A stretch of 64,000 nucleotides of DNA from Undaria pinnatifida. Taxonomy: Eukaryota > Sar > Phaeophyceae > Laminariales > Alariaceae. Where the stretch lies: contig JABAKD010000002.1 in assembly GCA_012845835.1 (NCBI GenBank), positions 12,999,120-13,063,119 on the forward strand. The letters are read 5' to 3'. Shown here piece by piece: positions 34,513-46,800 of this stretch (positions are counted from its first letter, which is position 1; every line of letters begins with the position of its first letter). The translations under genes and the position numbers were made by a program. The notes under the pieces are model-generated. The model was given only the letters and a program-made list of their open reading frames with translations. It ran no database searches and was not told where the DNA came from.

Positions 34513-34779
34513 GGGATGCTTGGTGCATCGCACGGTGGCCGGGATCGAGAATTTTTTGGATAGTAAAAAGTTGCCAGGGGGTTCCCCAACAGTGCAGGAC
34601 TCGTGCTAGAAAAATTAAGCGGGGTAATAAGTAAGGCAGGCTCAAATTTACAGGAATGTAAGAAATCCGGGAGCTGCTAACATGCTGAAGTACGTGTGGA
34701 AACCCCGTCTGGGCGAGCATTTCTGGCACATGTATGTCATGCTGAGGAAGCACTTTTTGGCCAAATGTTTGGCGCATGA

Positions 34780-35545
34780 TACGGCAGAGGCGCACCTTGT
34801 TTTTCTGAGGTTCTTTTTCTGAGGCTCCTTTTCTGAGGCTCTTTTTCTGAGGCTCTTTTTCTGAGGCTCTTTTCCTGAGGCTTTTTTTCTGAGGCTTCTT
34901 TTTTGAGGCTGTTTTTTCTGAGGCTCTTTTTTCTGAGGCTCTTTTTCTGAGGCTCTTTTTTTGGAGGCTCTTTTTCTGAGGCTCTTTTCTGAGGCTCTTT
35001 TTTCTGAGGCTCTTGTTCTGAGGCTCTTTTTTCTGGGGCTTCTTTTCTGAGGCTCTTTTTCTGAGGCTTTTTTTTTGAGGCTCTTTTTCTGAGACTCTTT
35101 TTCTGAGGCTCTTTTTCTGAGGCTCTTTTTTCTGAGGCTCTTTTTTTGAGGCTCTTTTTTCTGAGGCTGTTTTTTCTGAGGCTCTTTTTCTGAGGCTCTT
35201 TTTCTGAGGCTGTTTTTTCTGAGGCTCTTGTTCTGAGGCTGTTTTTTCTGAGGCTCTTTTTCTGAGGCTCTTTTTCTGAGGCTCTTTTTTCTGAGGCTCT
35301 TTTTCTGAGGCTCTTTTTCTGAGGCTCTTTTTCTGAGGCTCTTTTTCTGAGGCTCTTTTTCTGAGGCTCTTTTTTCTAAGGCTCTTTTTCCTGAGGCTCT
35401 TCACTTGAGCTCTATCCATGCCTCGCCCCAAAGGTTGAGTTTGAGTAAGCCAAAAACGCAAACCGAGATGAAGAAACCCATGACCTAGGAATACCAAACA
35501 TTCATGTTGCAAATCGAACAAACCGACGATTTTATGGTGAAGGAA
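34780..35545 (+). repeat. Ctttttctgaggct array inside family A
   Basis: From about 34800 to 35410 a 14-15 base unit (tctttttctgaggc) is repeated roughly 40 times. Both flanks are family A: cggcagaggcgcacc at the left; ggctcttcacttgagctct, cccatgacctagg and ccgacgattttatggtgaagg at the right. The unit is the family A segment preceding cacttgag, so the array is an internal expansion. Confidence 0.8.
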
Positions 35546-36563
35546 CTAGAATCTATATTATTACTTGTGGGTATGATGTACTGTGCAAGAACCGTATCGT
35601 ACACGTCCAGCCCCCGGAAACATGTGCGCATGAGCTGCGTCATACAGATGATAGATCCCACCCGTCACTTATGATCTAGACCGTGCGGACAACAAAACCA
35701 GACATATAACTTTTGTCGCCGACCTATATCCTTAATGAGGACACACAACTCGTAATGCGCGCGATCGGAGTATCACACACAGCTTGCAAAGATGAGTTTC
35801 GACGAAATCTTCTACTTCGTATCTCACAGCTGGAGTGTATTTTCATTTTTTATAATATACCTTTTGCGACATATCTGGAGATAACGTGTCAGGGCTCTGA
35901 TGATCTGGCCGATGTGTGAAAAATTGTTGATTCATAGATGGCTAGGAGGGGGAGGGGGGGGGGCTGGCTGCTTCTTAAAATAGTGCTTTTTTGTTGTTGT
36001 CGTTTGCCCGTCTATCGCGGGTTTTTGGAGAGAGAAGCTTTTTTTGCAAAACCTGCCCGAAGGGTGAAACCTTGTAGATTTATAGCATCTGCATGCGTCA
36101 TGGCGCGACATTGAATTTTCCAGCTTGGCAACCCACGGCGGAAGGTGGTCGAAGGAAGGTCTTCTACCACTTCCGCCTCAACTGCTTGTGGCAGGCAGGA
36201 CAGATTCCCCGCAAGGGCTGCAAGGAAACACCGGCGTAGTCTAATGCGTTGCGGGACCGCCGGCTTAGAGGGCCTCCTTTGGGTGGATTTAGGCAGCGGG
36301 GCCGCCTTGCTAGGAGACCGCCAATTGAAACGCGCCACCAATAAGAAGGGCGGAACCGCGCCGTACGCGAATTGACGACACAACGACGAGCGCTGCCCAA
36401 CCAACGTGGAGGGCGAAGAGGGGCGTGCACTCATTTATTGCTTGCCTTAGTCGTGTTGATGATTGACCACGCATCCCTTCCGAGACGGAGTGCACACCGT
36501 TCCTACACCTAATGACAGCCACCATTGGAGGGGGTGGGGGCGTAGTCATTTGTTGCTTTCCTT
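35546..36563. other. Intergenic stretch with old repeats
   Basis: 35755-35830 carries gatcggagtatcacacacagcttgcaaagat, inverse of the 27.1 kb motif. 36420-36550 contains the gtgcactcattt ... gaccacgcatcccttccgagacgga repeat. A minus frame at 36012-36434 is open but overlaps other open frames and lacks domain character. Confidence 0.35.
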
Positions 36564-37061
36564 GACGCGTGCTGCGATAGAGGTGGCACCACTTTTCAGC
36601 TACTGTACGAGTACTGGTATTTTGTTTTTCTGAATGGCAGGGCGACAAGAAGAGCCAACATCCGGCGGAATGTCATTCTTATTTTGCAATTTTGTTTTTT
36701 GTATACCTAGGCCATGGGTCAGTGCATCGGGTTCGTAGCACTTTTCGCCTGAAAATGGTTCCCGAAATGACGGGGCTCCTTAACCCCTTTACAACTGGAA
36801 ACCCGTTTTGGGGACGAAATTACTCGGATTTAGAGTAGGGAGGGGTTCGGGGGCTCTGAAGGGGTTAACCAAAAATTGTCGGGAAGAGGTCATTTTTGTT
36901 CATGATTCTCGTTGTACACCTAGGCCATGGGATTTTCCATCCGGTAGCAGTTTTGTTCTTCTCCAAAATCACTTTTTGGGTTAAGAAGGACATGTCTTAA
37001 CCTCCTAAAAGGAGGAACATTACAAAAAAAAAGTGGTGCACCTCTATCTCAGCACGCGCCC
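36564..37061 (-). mobile_element. Family A composite with nested TTAA micro-MITE
   Basis: gacgcgtgctgcgatagagg to cctctatctcagcacgcgc. It is enlarged by a second family A arm (36737-36779) and by the 89-bp TTAA element at 36780-36868 in ggggctcc|TTAA ... TTAA|ccaaaaattgtcgg. Confidence 0.65.
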
Positions 37062-37539
37062 TGACCAGTTTTTGGGTGAGGTGTAGACTGGAGCTCCTCA
37101 AGCGGTTATGAGCCTCAAGAATAACACGGAGCACCTCTAGAGTAGCATTTGTCTCTTGGTCTTTTGGTCATTATTGACGACACACAACCCTTTCGAGACG
37201 GAGCACCGTTCCCACTCCAAGCAGGGACGCCTTTCTTTGGAGAGGGTAAAAGTTTTTTCTCGTCATTCCTGTACTCTCCGGTAGAGACACCTTGGGAGGG
37301 GGTACAGGGGGTTCCGCTCTCTGCAAGGTTACGGTCTGACTCGGCACAGGACTGCAGATACGAGGTCACCAAAACACGCCGCAGCCGTGCTGAGCTTAGG
37401 CGTCAAACCCCTTTCGATCTGCATCTCGACGTTTTCGGAGAAAACTGCTTCAATTTAGTGTAGGGTGCGTTTTACAGCTTAGCAAGAAAAGGGTTTAAGC
37501 TGAACGCGCTATACCGACAAGAGCGGGCGGTGAACACGG
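37062..37539. repeat. Diverged repeat remnants
   Basis: 37150-37215 has the gacgacacacaaccctttcgagacggagcaccgttccc repeat; 37400-37500 resembles an eroded TTAA element (aaacccctttcg ... aaaagggtttaa). No exon supported. Confidence 0.4.
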
Positions 37540-39060
37540 AAATCTAACAATAATAAACTGTAGGAGCAACCTTCGTGCTGCACGATAGACGCCGTACGTC
37601 GTAAGGAACACGAAAACATAAGAGGGAGGGCATTGCCGTGCAAGGTCATCGTCTGATTCGGCGCAGGTTCCAATACGAGGTCGCCAAAAACACGCGGCAG
37701 CTGTGCGGAGCTGAGGGTTTGCGGAGAACGCGCTACTCCGACAAGCGCATGCGCGGCGTACACCGATGGAAATCTAATTAATAATAAACCGTATGAGCAA
37801 CCGTTGGGCGACATGATGGCCGCCGTAACTTGCACGAGACACGAACACGAAAACCTAGTAAACCATAGCAGCAACCGTCGTTGGACACTGTGGGCGTCGT
37901 TCGGACGCTGTCGCCGTGCGATATGACAGACGTCGTACGTCGTACGGGACAAGAAACGGAAACAACCTAGTATACCGCCGTGCGGCATTATAGATGCCGT
38001 GTATACGTCGTACAGAACACGAAAAGCTTGAGGGCATTTACGCGACCTGCCGTCGTGCGTCATGATAGACGCCGCACGGTACACGGAAGCTTTGAGGGCA
38101 TTGCCGTGTCCTGCATGATGAGACGCCGTACATCATACGGCACATCAAAGCTTTGAGGGCATTGGCGTGTCTTGGCGTCGTGGGACACAAGATACACGGC
38201 GTACTCGTACGTCGCACGGAACACGAAAACTTTGAGGGCAATATCGTTTTCTGCCGTCATGCAACATGATAGACGCCGTAGAATAATACGTTGTGTACGG
38301 TCGACGAAACATTTAAGGGCGTGGCGTGCCCTGTATGATGGACGTCGTACGTCGTACGCAACACGAAAACTTAGAGGGCAAGCCCGTGTCCTGCCATCGT
38401 GCGACATGATAGACGCCGTAAGTCGTGCGGCACAACACAAAAACCTTTAGAGCGTTGCCGTGCCCTACATTATAGACGCCGTGCGGTGGACGGAAACAGC
38501 TTTAAGGGCGTTGCCGTGTGTCCTGCATCATAGACGCCGTATGTCGTATGGAACACGAAAACCTTGAGGGCATCACCGTGTCCTGCCGTCGTGAGACACG
38601 ATAGGCGCCGTAAAATACGCCGCATGGTCGACGACATTTTTGAGGGCATGGCCATGTCCTCTAATGATAGACGCCGTTCGAAGCACGAAAACTTTGACGA
38701 CGTTACCGTGTTTTGCCGTCGTGCGACATGGCCTTATAAGACGCCGTAGAATACGTCGTACAGTACGCGAAACATTTTGAGGGTATGCCGTGTCCTGCAT
38801 CATGGACACCGTATGTGGTACGGAACGCTAAAACACTGAGGGCATGGCCGTTTCCGGCCGTCGTGCGACATGATAGACGTCGTATTGTACGTCGTACCGG
38901 CAGACGAAATATTTGAGGCCACTGCCGTTTCCTGCATGAAATAGGCCGTACGCCGAGCGGTAAACGGAACGGCTGAAGGCGTTGCCGTGCTTCGTTGGAC
39001 GCCGAATGTCATACCGTAGATGAAAACTTTGAAGGCATTGCCGTGTCCTGCGAACGTCTC
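37540..39060 (+). repeat. 1.5 kb degenerate satellite (cgtcgtacg / gagggcattgccgtg)
   Basis: About 20 units of roughly 60-75 bases built from tagacgccgtacgtcgtac, ggaacacgaaaac, tttgagggcattgccgtg and tcctgccgtcgtgcgacatga. Unit length drifts and blocks are omitted, so several rounds of amplification occurred. Both strands carry overlapping open frames because the unit lacks stops in several frames; they are not genes. Confidence 0.85.
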
Positions 39061-40720
39061 CGCCCTCAGTCTCCCTCTCCCCTCGGTACGAAGCGCCTGG
39101 CTATCATTTTGCTTCTGACTCCGCAATTGCTGCAGCCACTATAGTAGACGACGAGCCGTTTTATGCGGGAGGCACCTGAAAGACAGCCGTCGCCTTGAAG
39201 CGGCATAAACGAGACAGAAAATTGGGCCTCAGATGCCTCCCACCCCTTTCACCCTCGCTCTGTCAGCGACCGAAGACCAAGAAGCGGCCCGGAGTAGCAC
39301 ACCACGCAAAAATAATCTCTGGGTTCCCGATCAATTGATGGCGGTGTTCGCTCTGCATGTTTTGCCCTCGTCTTTCTAAAGGCACCAGCGAAGCCCAACA
39401 ACCGATCAATTGATGGAGGTATTCTCTATTTACTTTGCCCTCGTCTTCCTGAAGGCACCAACGAAGCCAACCACCGCGAGATGAAGGGAACACAAAAAAG
39501 CAAAACCAACCGGAAAAAGCAGAGTAGAGCAGAAGAAAGCATAGCAACGCAGAGCAGAGCAGCGTAAAGCGACTACCTTAGGCAAAGACCCTGTGCAAAG
39601 CAAAGCAAAGCAAAGACCCTGTGCAAAGCAAAGCAAATACCCTGCGCCAAAAACCCGCGCAAAGCAAAACAAAGCAAAGCGCAAGATTTTTCATCAACAT
39701 GGGACCAGAAAAATGTCTACATGCTTTTTCTCCGTCCTCGTTCATGCCACCGGTGGCATTAATCTTCCCACACGACTACCACAGCGGAGTTAGATAGCCC
39801 CGCTTCGTGGATCGAGATCCCGTATTTATCCCTGCCCGAAATATAAAAAAACGCAAAGGAACAAAGCGTAGAGGGTGGCCACGAAAGGCCAACCAGTGGG
39901 TTATAAAGAGAAGAGGTATAGCAGTAGTCGGGTGGAGAGCAAGAAGGCGCACAGGTTGTGCCCGTGTCGCAAAGCAAAAGAGAGTAGAACTCACTCACAT
40001 CGTGGGAGAACATGAAATGTACAAGGAGGAACGGGATGTGTTAAGAGGAGCTGAGGAAAATAGACGAAAAACTAGGCATCCTGAGCGTACGTTTCGCGCC
40101 CGTTCCTCGCGCGCCACAAGCAACACAAGAACCCTTCCTGCGCTGTCCCGCACGTTGGTTCTCTAGGCGACAGAGCGCGGTTGACATGGTACCGTTAGCC
40201 GTGGAAGCTCTGGCCGTACGGGCCTAGCAGCGGCTATGTGATCCGAAAGGGGAACTCTTGCACAAAGATAAGCGCACCCCCACGGCTCGACGGGTATAAC
40301 TCATACGCGTTGGGCATCGCATTGCTCGTCGTAACTCCCGACGGGTGCGAGCTGGGCCGGACAAGGCTCTGCCAGAGCGGTTGATTAGCTATGTCACGTT
40401 CAAACGGTACGCATTTGGACGTGATGTTTTGACACGGTGTCGATTATGCACCAAAACAACATATATGAGTCCAGTTCAACTAAAAACAGGAGGACACCCG
40501 ATTTAAGAGCCCCTCGGAAAAGACCAGTGTTGCCGCTCTTATCTCACCTTCAGTATCATTTATATAGGCTTTAGTACAGGTGTCACAAGACGTGACACGC
40601 CGATTCGACCACTCCTATAGGCTTCAGTGCACGCGTCACAAGGCATAACAAGCCGATATGACAACTCTCATATCTGTTTCGTCCAACAGATGCTCTTAAG
40701 TCGGGTGTCCCACTGTGTAC
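39061..40720. other. Between satellite and the UBXN7-like gene's known exons
   Basis: Contains a direct duplication of about 85 bases (cgatcaattgatgg ... tttgccctcgtcttyctraaggcaccarcgaagcc, 39325-39475), a gcaaagcaaagcaaagaccct array (39590-39690) and a duplication of about 64 bases (aggcttyagt...gtcacaaggc...cgcc, 40566-40665). The last exon(s) of the minus-strand UBXN7-like gene should lie here or further left, but I could not identify them. Confidence 0.4.
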
Positions 40721-40845
40721 CTGACAGAGATTGGTGGCCGCACGGTGCGAACATCGAAAGCCCTTGTCTTCGCCCCATCCAACTCCTCCCGCACAAACAG
40801 GAACAGCTGGCGCACGTCCGAACTTTTCCGGAACTTTCTCAACAC
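40721..40845 (-). CDS. UBXN7-like exon 10: second part of UBX domain
   Basis: cacggcag| (phase 0) to gtcag|gtacac (phase 2). It encodes VLRKFRKSSDVRQLFLFVRE, then a KTRAFDVRTVRPPIS stretch, i.e. strand 2, the helix and strands 3-4 of UBX. The p97-contacting loop, normally containing Phe-Pro, reads Arg-Pro-Pro here. A further exon is required for the C-terminal strand and stop. Confidence 0.85.
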
Positions 40846-43800
40846 CTGCCGTGGACAGGCCAGAGAAACGGACGAACAGACGGTCGGACACAAAGCCGCA
40901 CACACCGGATAGTTCAGATCTTCATTCATGATCTATGTCTTTCAAGGAAGTCAGCTCCCTGGCTTAGGTGGTATTCATGGCATACATCTTTTTTGTCGGC
41001 TGTAGAGCTCCATGATCTGCATGTTCTTTGACATGATGTGTAAGCTTGAACGTAGGAAATCTGGGGTTTGTGGCGCGGGAATGGATCTTACAATAAAGGT
41101 GTGGGTTACCTTGAAGTGGCAGCCTGTAATTTGGGGAGGAATAGGAGGATTGATATGTTAAGAGTGTGAAAGATTGGAGTACGATAGTGTATTTGGATGT
41201 AGAGTAAAGGATCAACATTTAATCAAAATTCCAGATCCATGAATCATAACAAAGTTTTTCTGCGTTAAATCTGAACTGCACATGTAGATCCTGCACAACA
41301 TATGATAACGACATATATCGGATCTAAATGGTCTAGATCGTCATCTATCTGACGTGCGCAGGGTTCCGGTTTCGAGACCGCACCCGGCAGAGGGCCGAGC
41401 AAAGGGGCGCAGGAGGATGTTTGTCATCCAGCAACGAAGCCGACACTGGGATTTTGATTGGTATGGCAGAGCGTAGGTTCGGCGTTTGAACGGTGCACAT
41501 ACAAACGACTGTGGTAGCTATTGCGCGTGATAACAAGGAGATACGCACACATTCGGCCACTTTGTTTTTGTATTGTTTTGTCATGGCGTACGTGTTTGAG
41601 GACGATAAAAAAGGTAACTTTTCGCGCGCAGAACCAGGCGCTACGCAAGAGAGCAGCTGCCACAAGCATGGATACTACCGCGCGAACAAACAAACCAAGA
41701 GAACACGCAACGCGGAAAGACTATGTACTGTAGTGGAGATATGCTCTGCCGAAACAATAATGGGTTCCAACAACAACGACGGCGCAGTCTTGCGGCCGGA
41801 GACAATCGGTGAAAATATTGACGAGCGCTTTGCGCAAAGGTTCGAGGTCATGCACGTTGCATGCGCATGCACACACGCGCACACATGTTATGTGCGCACA
41901 CACACACTTGCGCTCATACACAGGCCCTTTCACCGGGAACTCTTGTTGTCTTTGGCGCACACACGCTCTCACCCTGGCGCCCGTCGGGAACTGGAAGCGG
42001 ATACTCGTTCGGTCGGTGCTATCATCCGCTGGCGGGTCCTCCAACACCTCCCCCACATCTGCCCCCCCCCCTGTCTCCTTGGCACAACCATTTCCCGCGG
42101 AACTTTCCACGGAATGGTCTTGACTGTCACTCCTCCCCGCTCCGTTTTCATCGGAGACATCCACCGCCCTCCTCCCCTCCTCCCCCACCTCTTCGGTTAC
42201 GTCTACAACTTCGCCAGCAGCCCCGCCGCCCTCCGTCGAAATAAAACCCGTATCCATTGCGACTCTGCCGCTGCTCGCACTCGCAGCACCACTAGTACCA
42301 GCACCAGCACCGCTACCGGAGCTATATGCTGCAACCGTCCTCCCCGCAACCCACGCCTTCCCCTTCCCTTTCCCCTTCCCCTTGGCAGCTGCTGCTGCCG
42401 CCGCCGCCACAGCAAGCGCCGCCGCCGCCGCTGTTGCCGCCGCTGATGACGCCGCCGCAGGTTGTCGCGGGGGTGGCCCAACCGACGCAATAACGGCAAC
42501 CTCATCATCATCGTCATCATCGGCTTCCTCCTCGTCCCCATCAAAATCCTCATCCTCTTCGTCGCTGTCATCGACGGTGATAGCTGGCAAAGCCCCCCCC
42601 GCCCCATTGCCGACGCCCCCCGAGCCCTCCCTTCCGCCGCCGCCTCCACCGACACGAGCAGCCGCGCCTCGCTCAACCACCGCCCCCACCCCCGCCCCCC
42701 GTTCTACCTCTGCCTCCCCTTCCCCCGCTACGGCGGAAGACACAGATAGCGATGAGTGGCGGTCGCTACCGCCGCTACCACCACCGCCGCCGCTACTATC
42801 CACGGCGTCCAAGGGGAACTCTTGTGACCCGTCCCGGGAGTTAGTATCCAGGGAGGCGGCGATGGCCGCCGCCAGCATCTGGTCTTCCGACCCACCAGTC
42901 GAGGGGGGCAACTATTCCGGTTTCGAAAACAGGACCGGGCGAAAAACGGGGTGGACGGGGAGGACAAAAGGGTGGGGGAGACGGGGGAATTAAAGGGGGA
43001 ATGGAAGGGGGAGGGGGGGGGGGGGGGGGAGGGGGAGGCGAGGGGGGAGAGGAGGAAGGAGAGGGGCGAATGTGAGGGCCGTGGGGGGAATAGAGGGGGC
43101 GAGGGGAGGGTGAGGGGAGGAGAGGGGAAACGGAAAGGGGGAAGGGGTGAGGGTTGACCTTGAAATGGTTTGTGCTTGACTCTAGGTTGCCATGTGACAC
43201 TTCATGCTTTCATCAGTGCACCACTGTCATCTCATCATCGACGCAACCACAACCAAACCAAACCTCTGCAACCCACCCCAGCAATTTCGGGTACGCAGGG
43301 CAAGGAACAAAACCAGTGCACGTCCTGCGTCCGAGCAGACACAGCTCAAGACGGTCGGGAGGCGAGCCGGAGGGAGAAAAATAAAACAAAATTGCACAGA
43401 CATCGTCAGGAAAACGCGTAGCAGGATATTTGTAACGGTCAACTTGTAGGCGTTAGTGGTCAGTGCCGGCGTATAATAATGCTTCGGCGATCTCGGAAGG
43501 AGTCCCGATTTATTTGGCGCGTCAAAATCATGAACTTGCATGCGTTCGCAATTATATGAAAGCGCCTAATTGTGTCGCTACCTGAGGAGGCCTTGGGGGT
43601 GGAGGGGGGAGTCTTGCCGGCGCCCCGTCTTCAAGGGATATCTTGTCGGTAACGTCCGTCACTGTCGCAGTAGCAGCATTAACAGGAGCAGGAGCAGTAG
43701 TTGTTGTAGGGGTGGTGTTATTAGTACCAGTGGTAGCAATAGTAATAGTAGCGGCGGCAGTGGTGGCAGTGTAGCAGTAGTCTTGGCAACAGTAGCAGCA

Positions 43801-46800
43801 GAAATATGAACAATGATGACCCACACCAGCACCAGTACAAAACATGTGCGCGTAATCCCGGTGGCTGTATTTGCCCGAAATTAATCCTAGGTATACGTCA
43901 AGTAGAGGTGTTACCCGACGAGTACCCGCCTTAAACGGGTACCCGATAATTTCGGGGAAGTAATACCCGGGTACTCGCGAGTATTTACGGCTACTTTGGG
44001 CGGGTACCCGGGTACTCGTATAACATCCGGGCTAGCAGACGGGTACCCGTCTAACAGCCGGGTACCCGGGTACCCAAGACATTATTTCTCATCAAGTTCG
44101 GTCCTTAAAGTTTGCTACGAATTAGCTAATACAAATAAAATCTCAAGAGAGTTGTAACGCAAAGGGTACAGGATTCGGCATAACAACCATGCCACAAGCA
44201 ATAATTTCCATACACCAGTAAAACAGACTAAGCAATGAAAAAACATCGTAGATATGTATGTGTTCATGGGCTCAAAGCACAGGCGGGTGTGGCGAGAGGC
44301 GAGAGGCATGAGACAGAAATTTCCTTACGAAAAGGGCTCCCTGTCGAATATCGTACGAAATAGTACCCAAGGGACGCGATTTAGGGGATGATAAGTTGCC
44401 ATGCCCGGGATTTCGAACGTCATGTAACGAGTGCTCGGGTACCCGTTTAAACCGGATACCGGGTACCCGGGGCCCTAATGCTCGGCGAGTATGAAGCGTT
44501 ACTCGTATAGCTGACAGCGAGGAGTGAGGCTTGAGACAGCATTCTTACATAGTAAAAGGGTTTCCTGGAGAACATCGTACGAAACAGTACCCAGGGGACG
44601 TGATTTAGGGAGGGATGAGTTGCTATGCCCGAGGTTTCGAACGTAGTCTAACGAGTACCCGTACCCGGGGCCTAAATACTCGCGAGTATGGAGTGCTCCT
44701 CGTAACCGTGACGGGCATTAGCAAGCCGGCTAATACTCGCGAGTACCCGGGTAATTGGTGAAAGGGTAACACCTCTAACGTCAAGGAAATTACAGGTCAA
44801 GAGCAAGTCCGGCATGCCCCCTCTCCACGGCAAACACGTCTCACCCTTCTCAATGAATTCCGGCGATTCGAGAAAGCCCTGAAAGCTCCAGACCTTCATG
44901 CCCGTGCGAGGGTCGACGAGCGCCATATGTGGATAGCCTGTCGCGCTGTATCTCCGGCAGTATACCTTGGCCTCCTCTGACACGGACGGTTGCTTCCAAG
45001 AATAAATGGAGGGAGGCAAAATAACGAAAACGAAAAACAACGCCGGTTGGAGAGCGACGACAGGGACAACAACAATGACCGTCATTGAAGCAGCAACAGC
45101 GGCAGCAGCAACACCACAAATACCCACAACCATAAACACCAACATTAAAAAAGTTATGATATCTTCTCTGGCAAGCAACGACGGCTGCTGTACACACCAA
45201 GGAAAAGGGAAAATAAAAGAGAACAACACGCGCACAATCGGTGGGAGAGTGACGACAAATACAACGGCACCAACAATACCTGCGGCAGCAGCGGCAGCAA
45301 CAGCCACACCACCAACCACCAACATCAACAACAGCAGCAGCGGCGCCAACAAAATAACAAAAACAACAACAAAGAACAACAAAAAACAACAACATCGTCA
45401 CCACCACCCCCACCTGCCAAAATATGCAGTTGCACTGGATGATGTTTTGCACCATCTCGTCCTTCCAAACATCCCTGTTGAGCCGGTGGCAGTCGAACTC
45501 CCCGTCGGCCTGGATGTTCACCAGCAACCACTTTTTTTGCTGCTTCGCCGCCTGCTTTCACCGGTTTCGCGGCCGACCAAAACAGACAGGTTAAAATCTC
45601 ACCGGAAATTGATTTGATAACACGGAAACAAAAAAACAGAAAATCAAAGAAAAAAAATAACACTGGGTACGACTGCGTACGTACCCATAATGACAAGAAA
45701 AGGAAACCAAAGCAAACAAAGAAAGCACGAAGCCAGCACCTGGCTCAAAAAAGGAAAACAGTAAAACCAAATAGAAAAAGACCGGAAACAACAAGCGCTC
45801 GCCTGCCGGGCCGCCTGGAAGTCTCCCATGAACATCAGTTCCGTAGGCGGAGAAAACATCTTGGCCAGCTTCCTCTGCTTCTCGTTCACCGCGGGGTTGC
45901 TAGACCGATCGCTCCCCTTCGTAGCGAAAGCGTTCGACGCCTGCCAGGGTGCGCAGATCCGGTCCGAACGGGGTACGAAAGGGCGTTGCTGACAACGTTC
46001 GATCTTACGGGCAACACAGGCCGCTAGATAAGTTTTGTGTTGCTCTTTAGGTTTGCATGAGACTATGATTTAATGAATACACCGCTGGCGAGCTTCACAT
46101 AAAGGTCGATGCTATTCTTGTAAGCGCTGATTCAGAAGTCGGTCGTGCGTTTTTCTCGTGCCCCTCGAAGGGTGGTGGCGTGATGTCGCAGTCGGTGGGC
46201 CTGCCTTCTCGCTTATTAATGGTCACCGTATTTTTGGGGGGGGGGCGGGGGGATAGGGAATCTCGTGGGGAGGGGTGGCCGGCGCTTGATCTTGTTGGAA
46301 AATTTGCGTGGCTAATGGCTCTTTCGGCACACTTCGATGTGATGTGTGATGTGTCCCACTTCGGCAATGGAGCACCACTCTCTGGAACTTGGCGCAACCC
46401 TCTAAATGCGTACCAATGTGCAACAGGCACAATATCGTTGGATGGAAAACGGAGAGGGGATCTGCCTAGGGACACTAACCAGCGGTAATGAGACCACAAA
46501 GGTAGCACTATCAACAACGACGATAGCAACAGCAACACAACAACTGCAACTGACACCACAATAAGCACCAACACCGACTGATAATTGGCGGCATCTCCGG
46601 TCCGTCGCCTAGCGCCAGAGAAAAACGCGCGCAAATACCTAGGTACACATACAAAAACACGAAACATACGAACACACCCCTGATCTATACACTCTGACCT
46701 GCTACGCGACACGCACGCCCGCAGGCCCGCCTGCCCACCAGCGAGCTAGCGAGCCAGCCATTAAGCAAGCTATCAACCGCGCCAGCCATCAAGCCATCAA

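Noticed and set aside
34436-35521. 361-codon minus-strand frame rich in EPQKKSLRKRAS repeats
   Set aside because: It is the translation of the tctttttctgaggct array; the repeat lacks stops in this frame. No start context or non-repeat domain.
37509-39126. Chains of 60-190 codon frames on both strands
   Set aside because: They overlap each other in several frames inside a satellite.
41493-42446. 317-codon plus-strand frame
   Set aside because: Antisense to exon 9 and intron 9 of the UBXN7-like gene, whose minus frame carries the domains.
44850-45617. Long plus and minus frames of 203-236 codons across 44.67-45.62 kb
   Set aside because: They run through introns; only the 44845-44992 and 45414-45551 parts match the UAS domain and have splice borders.
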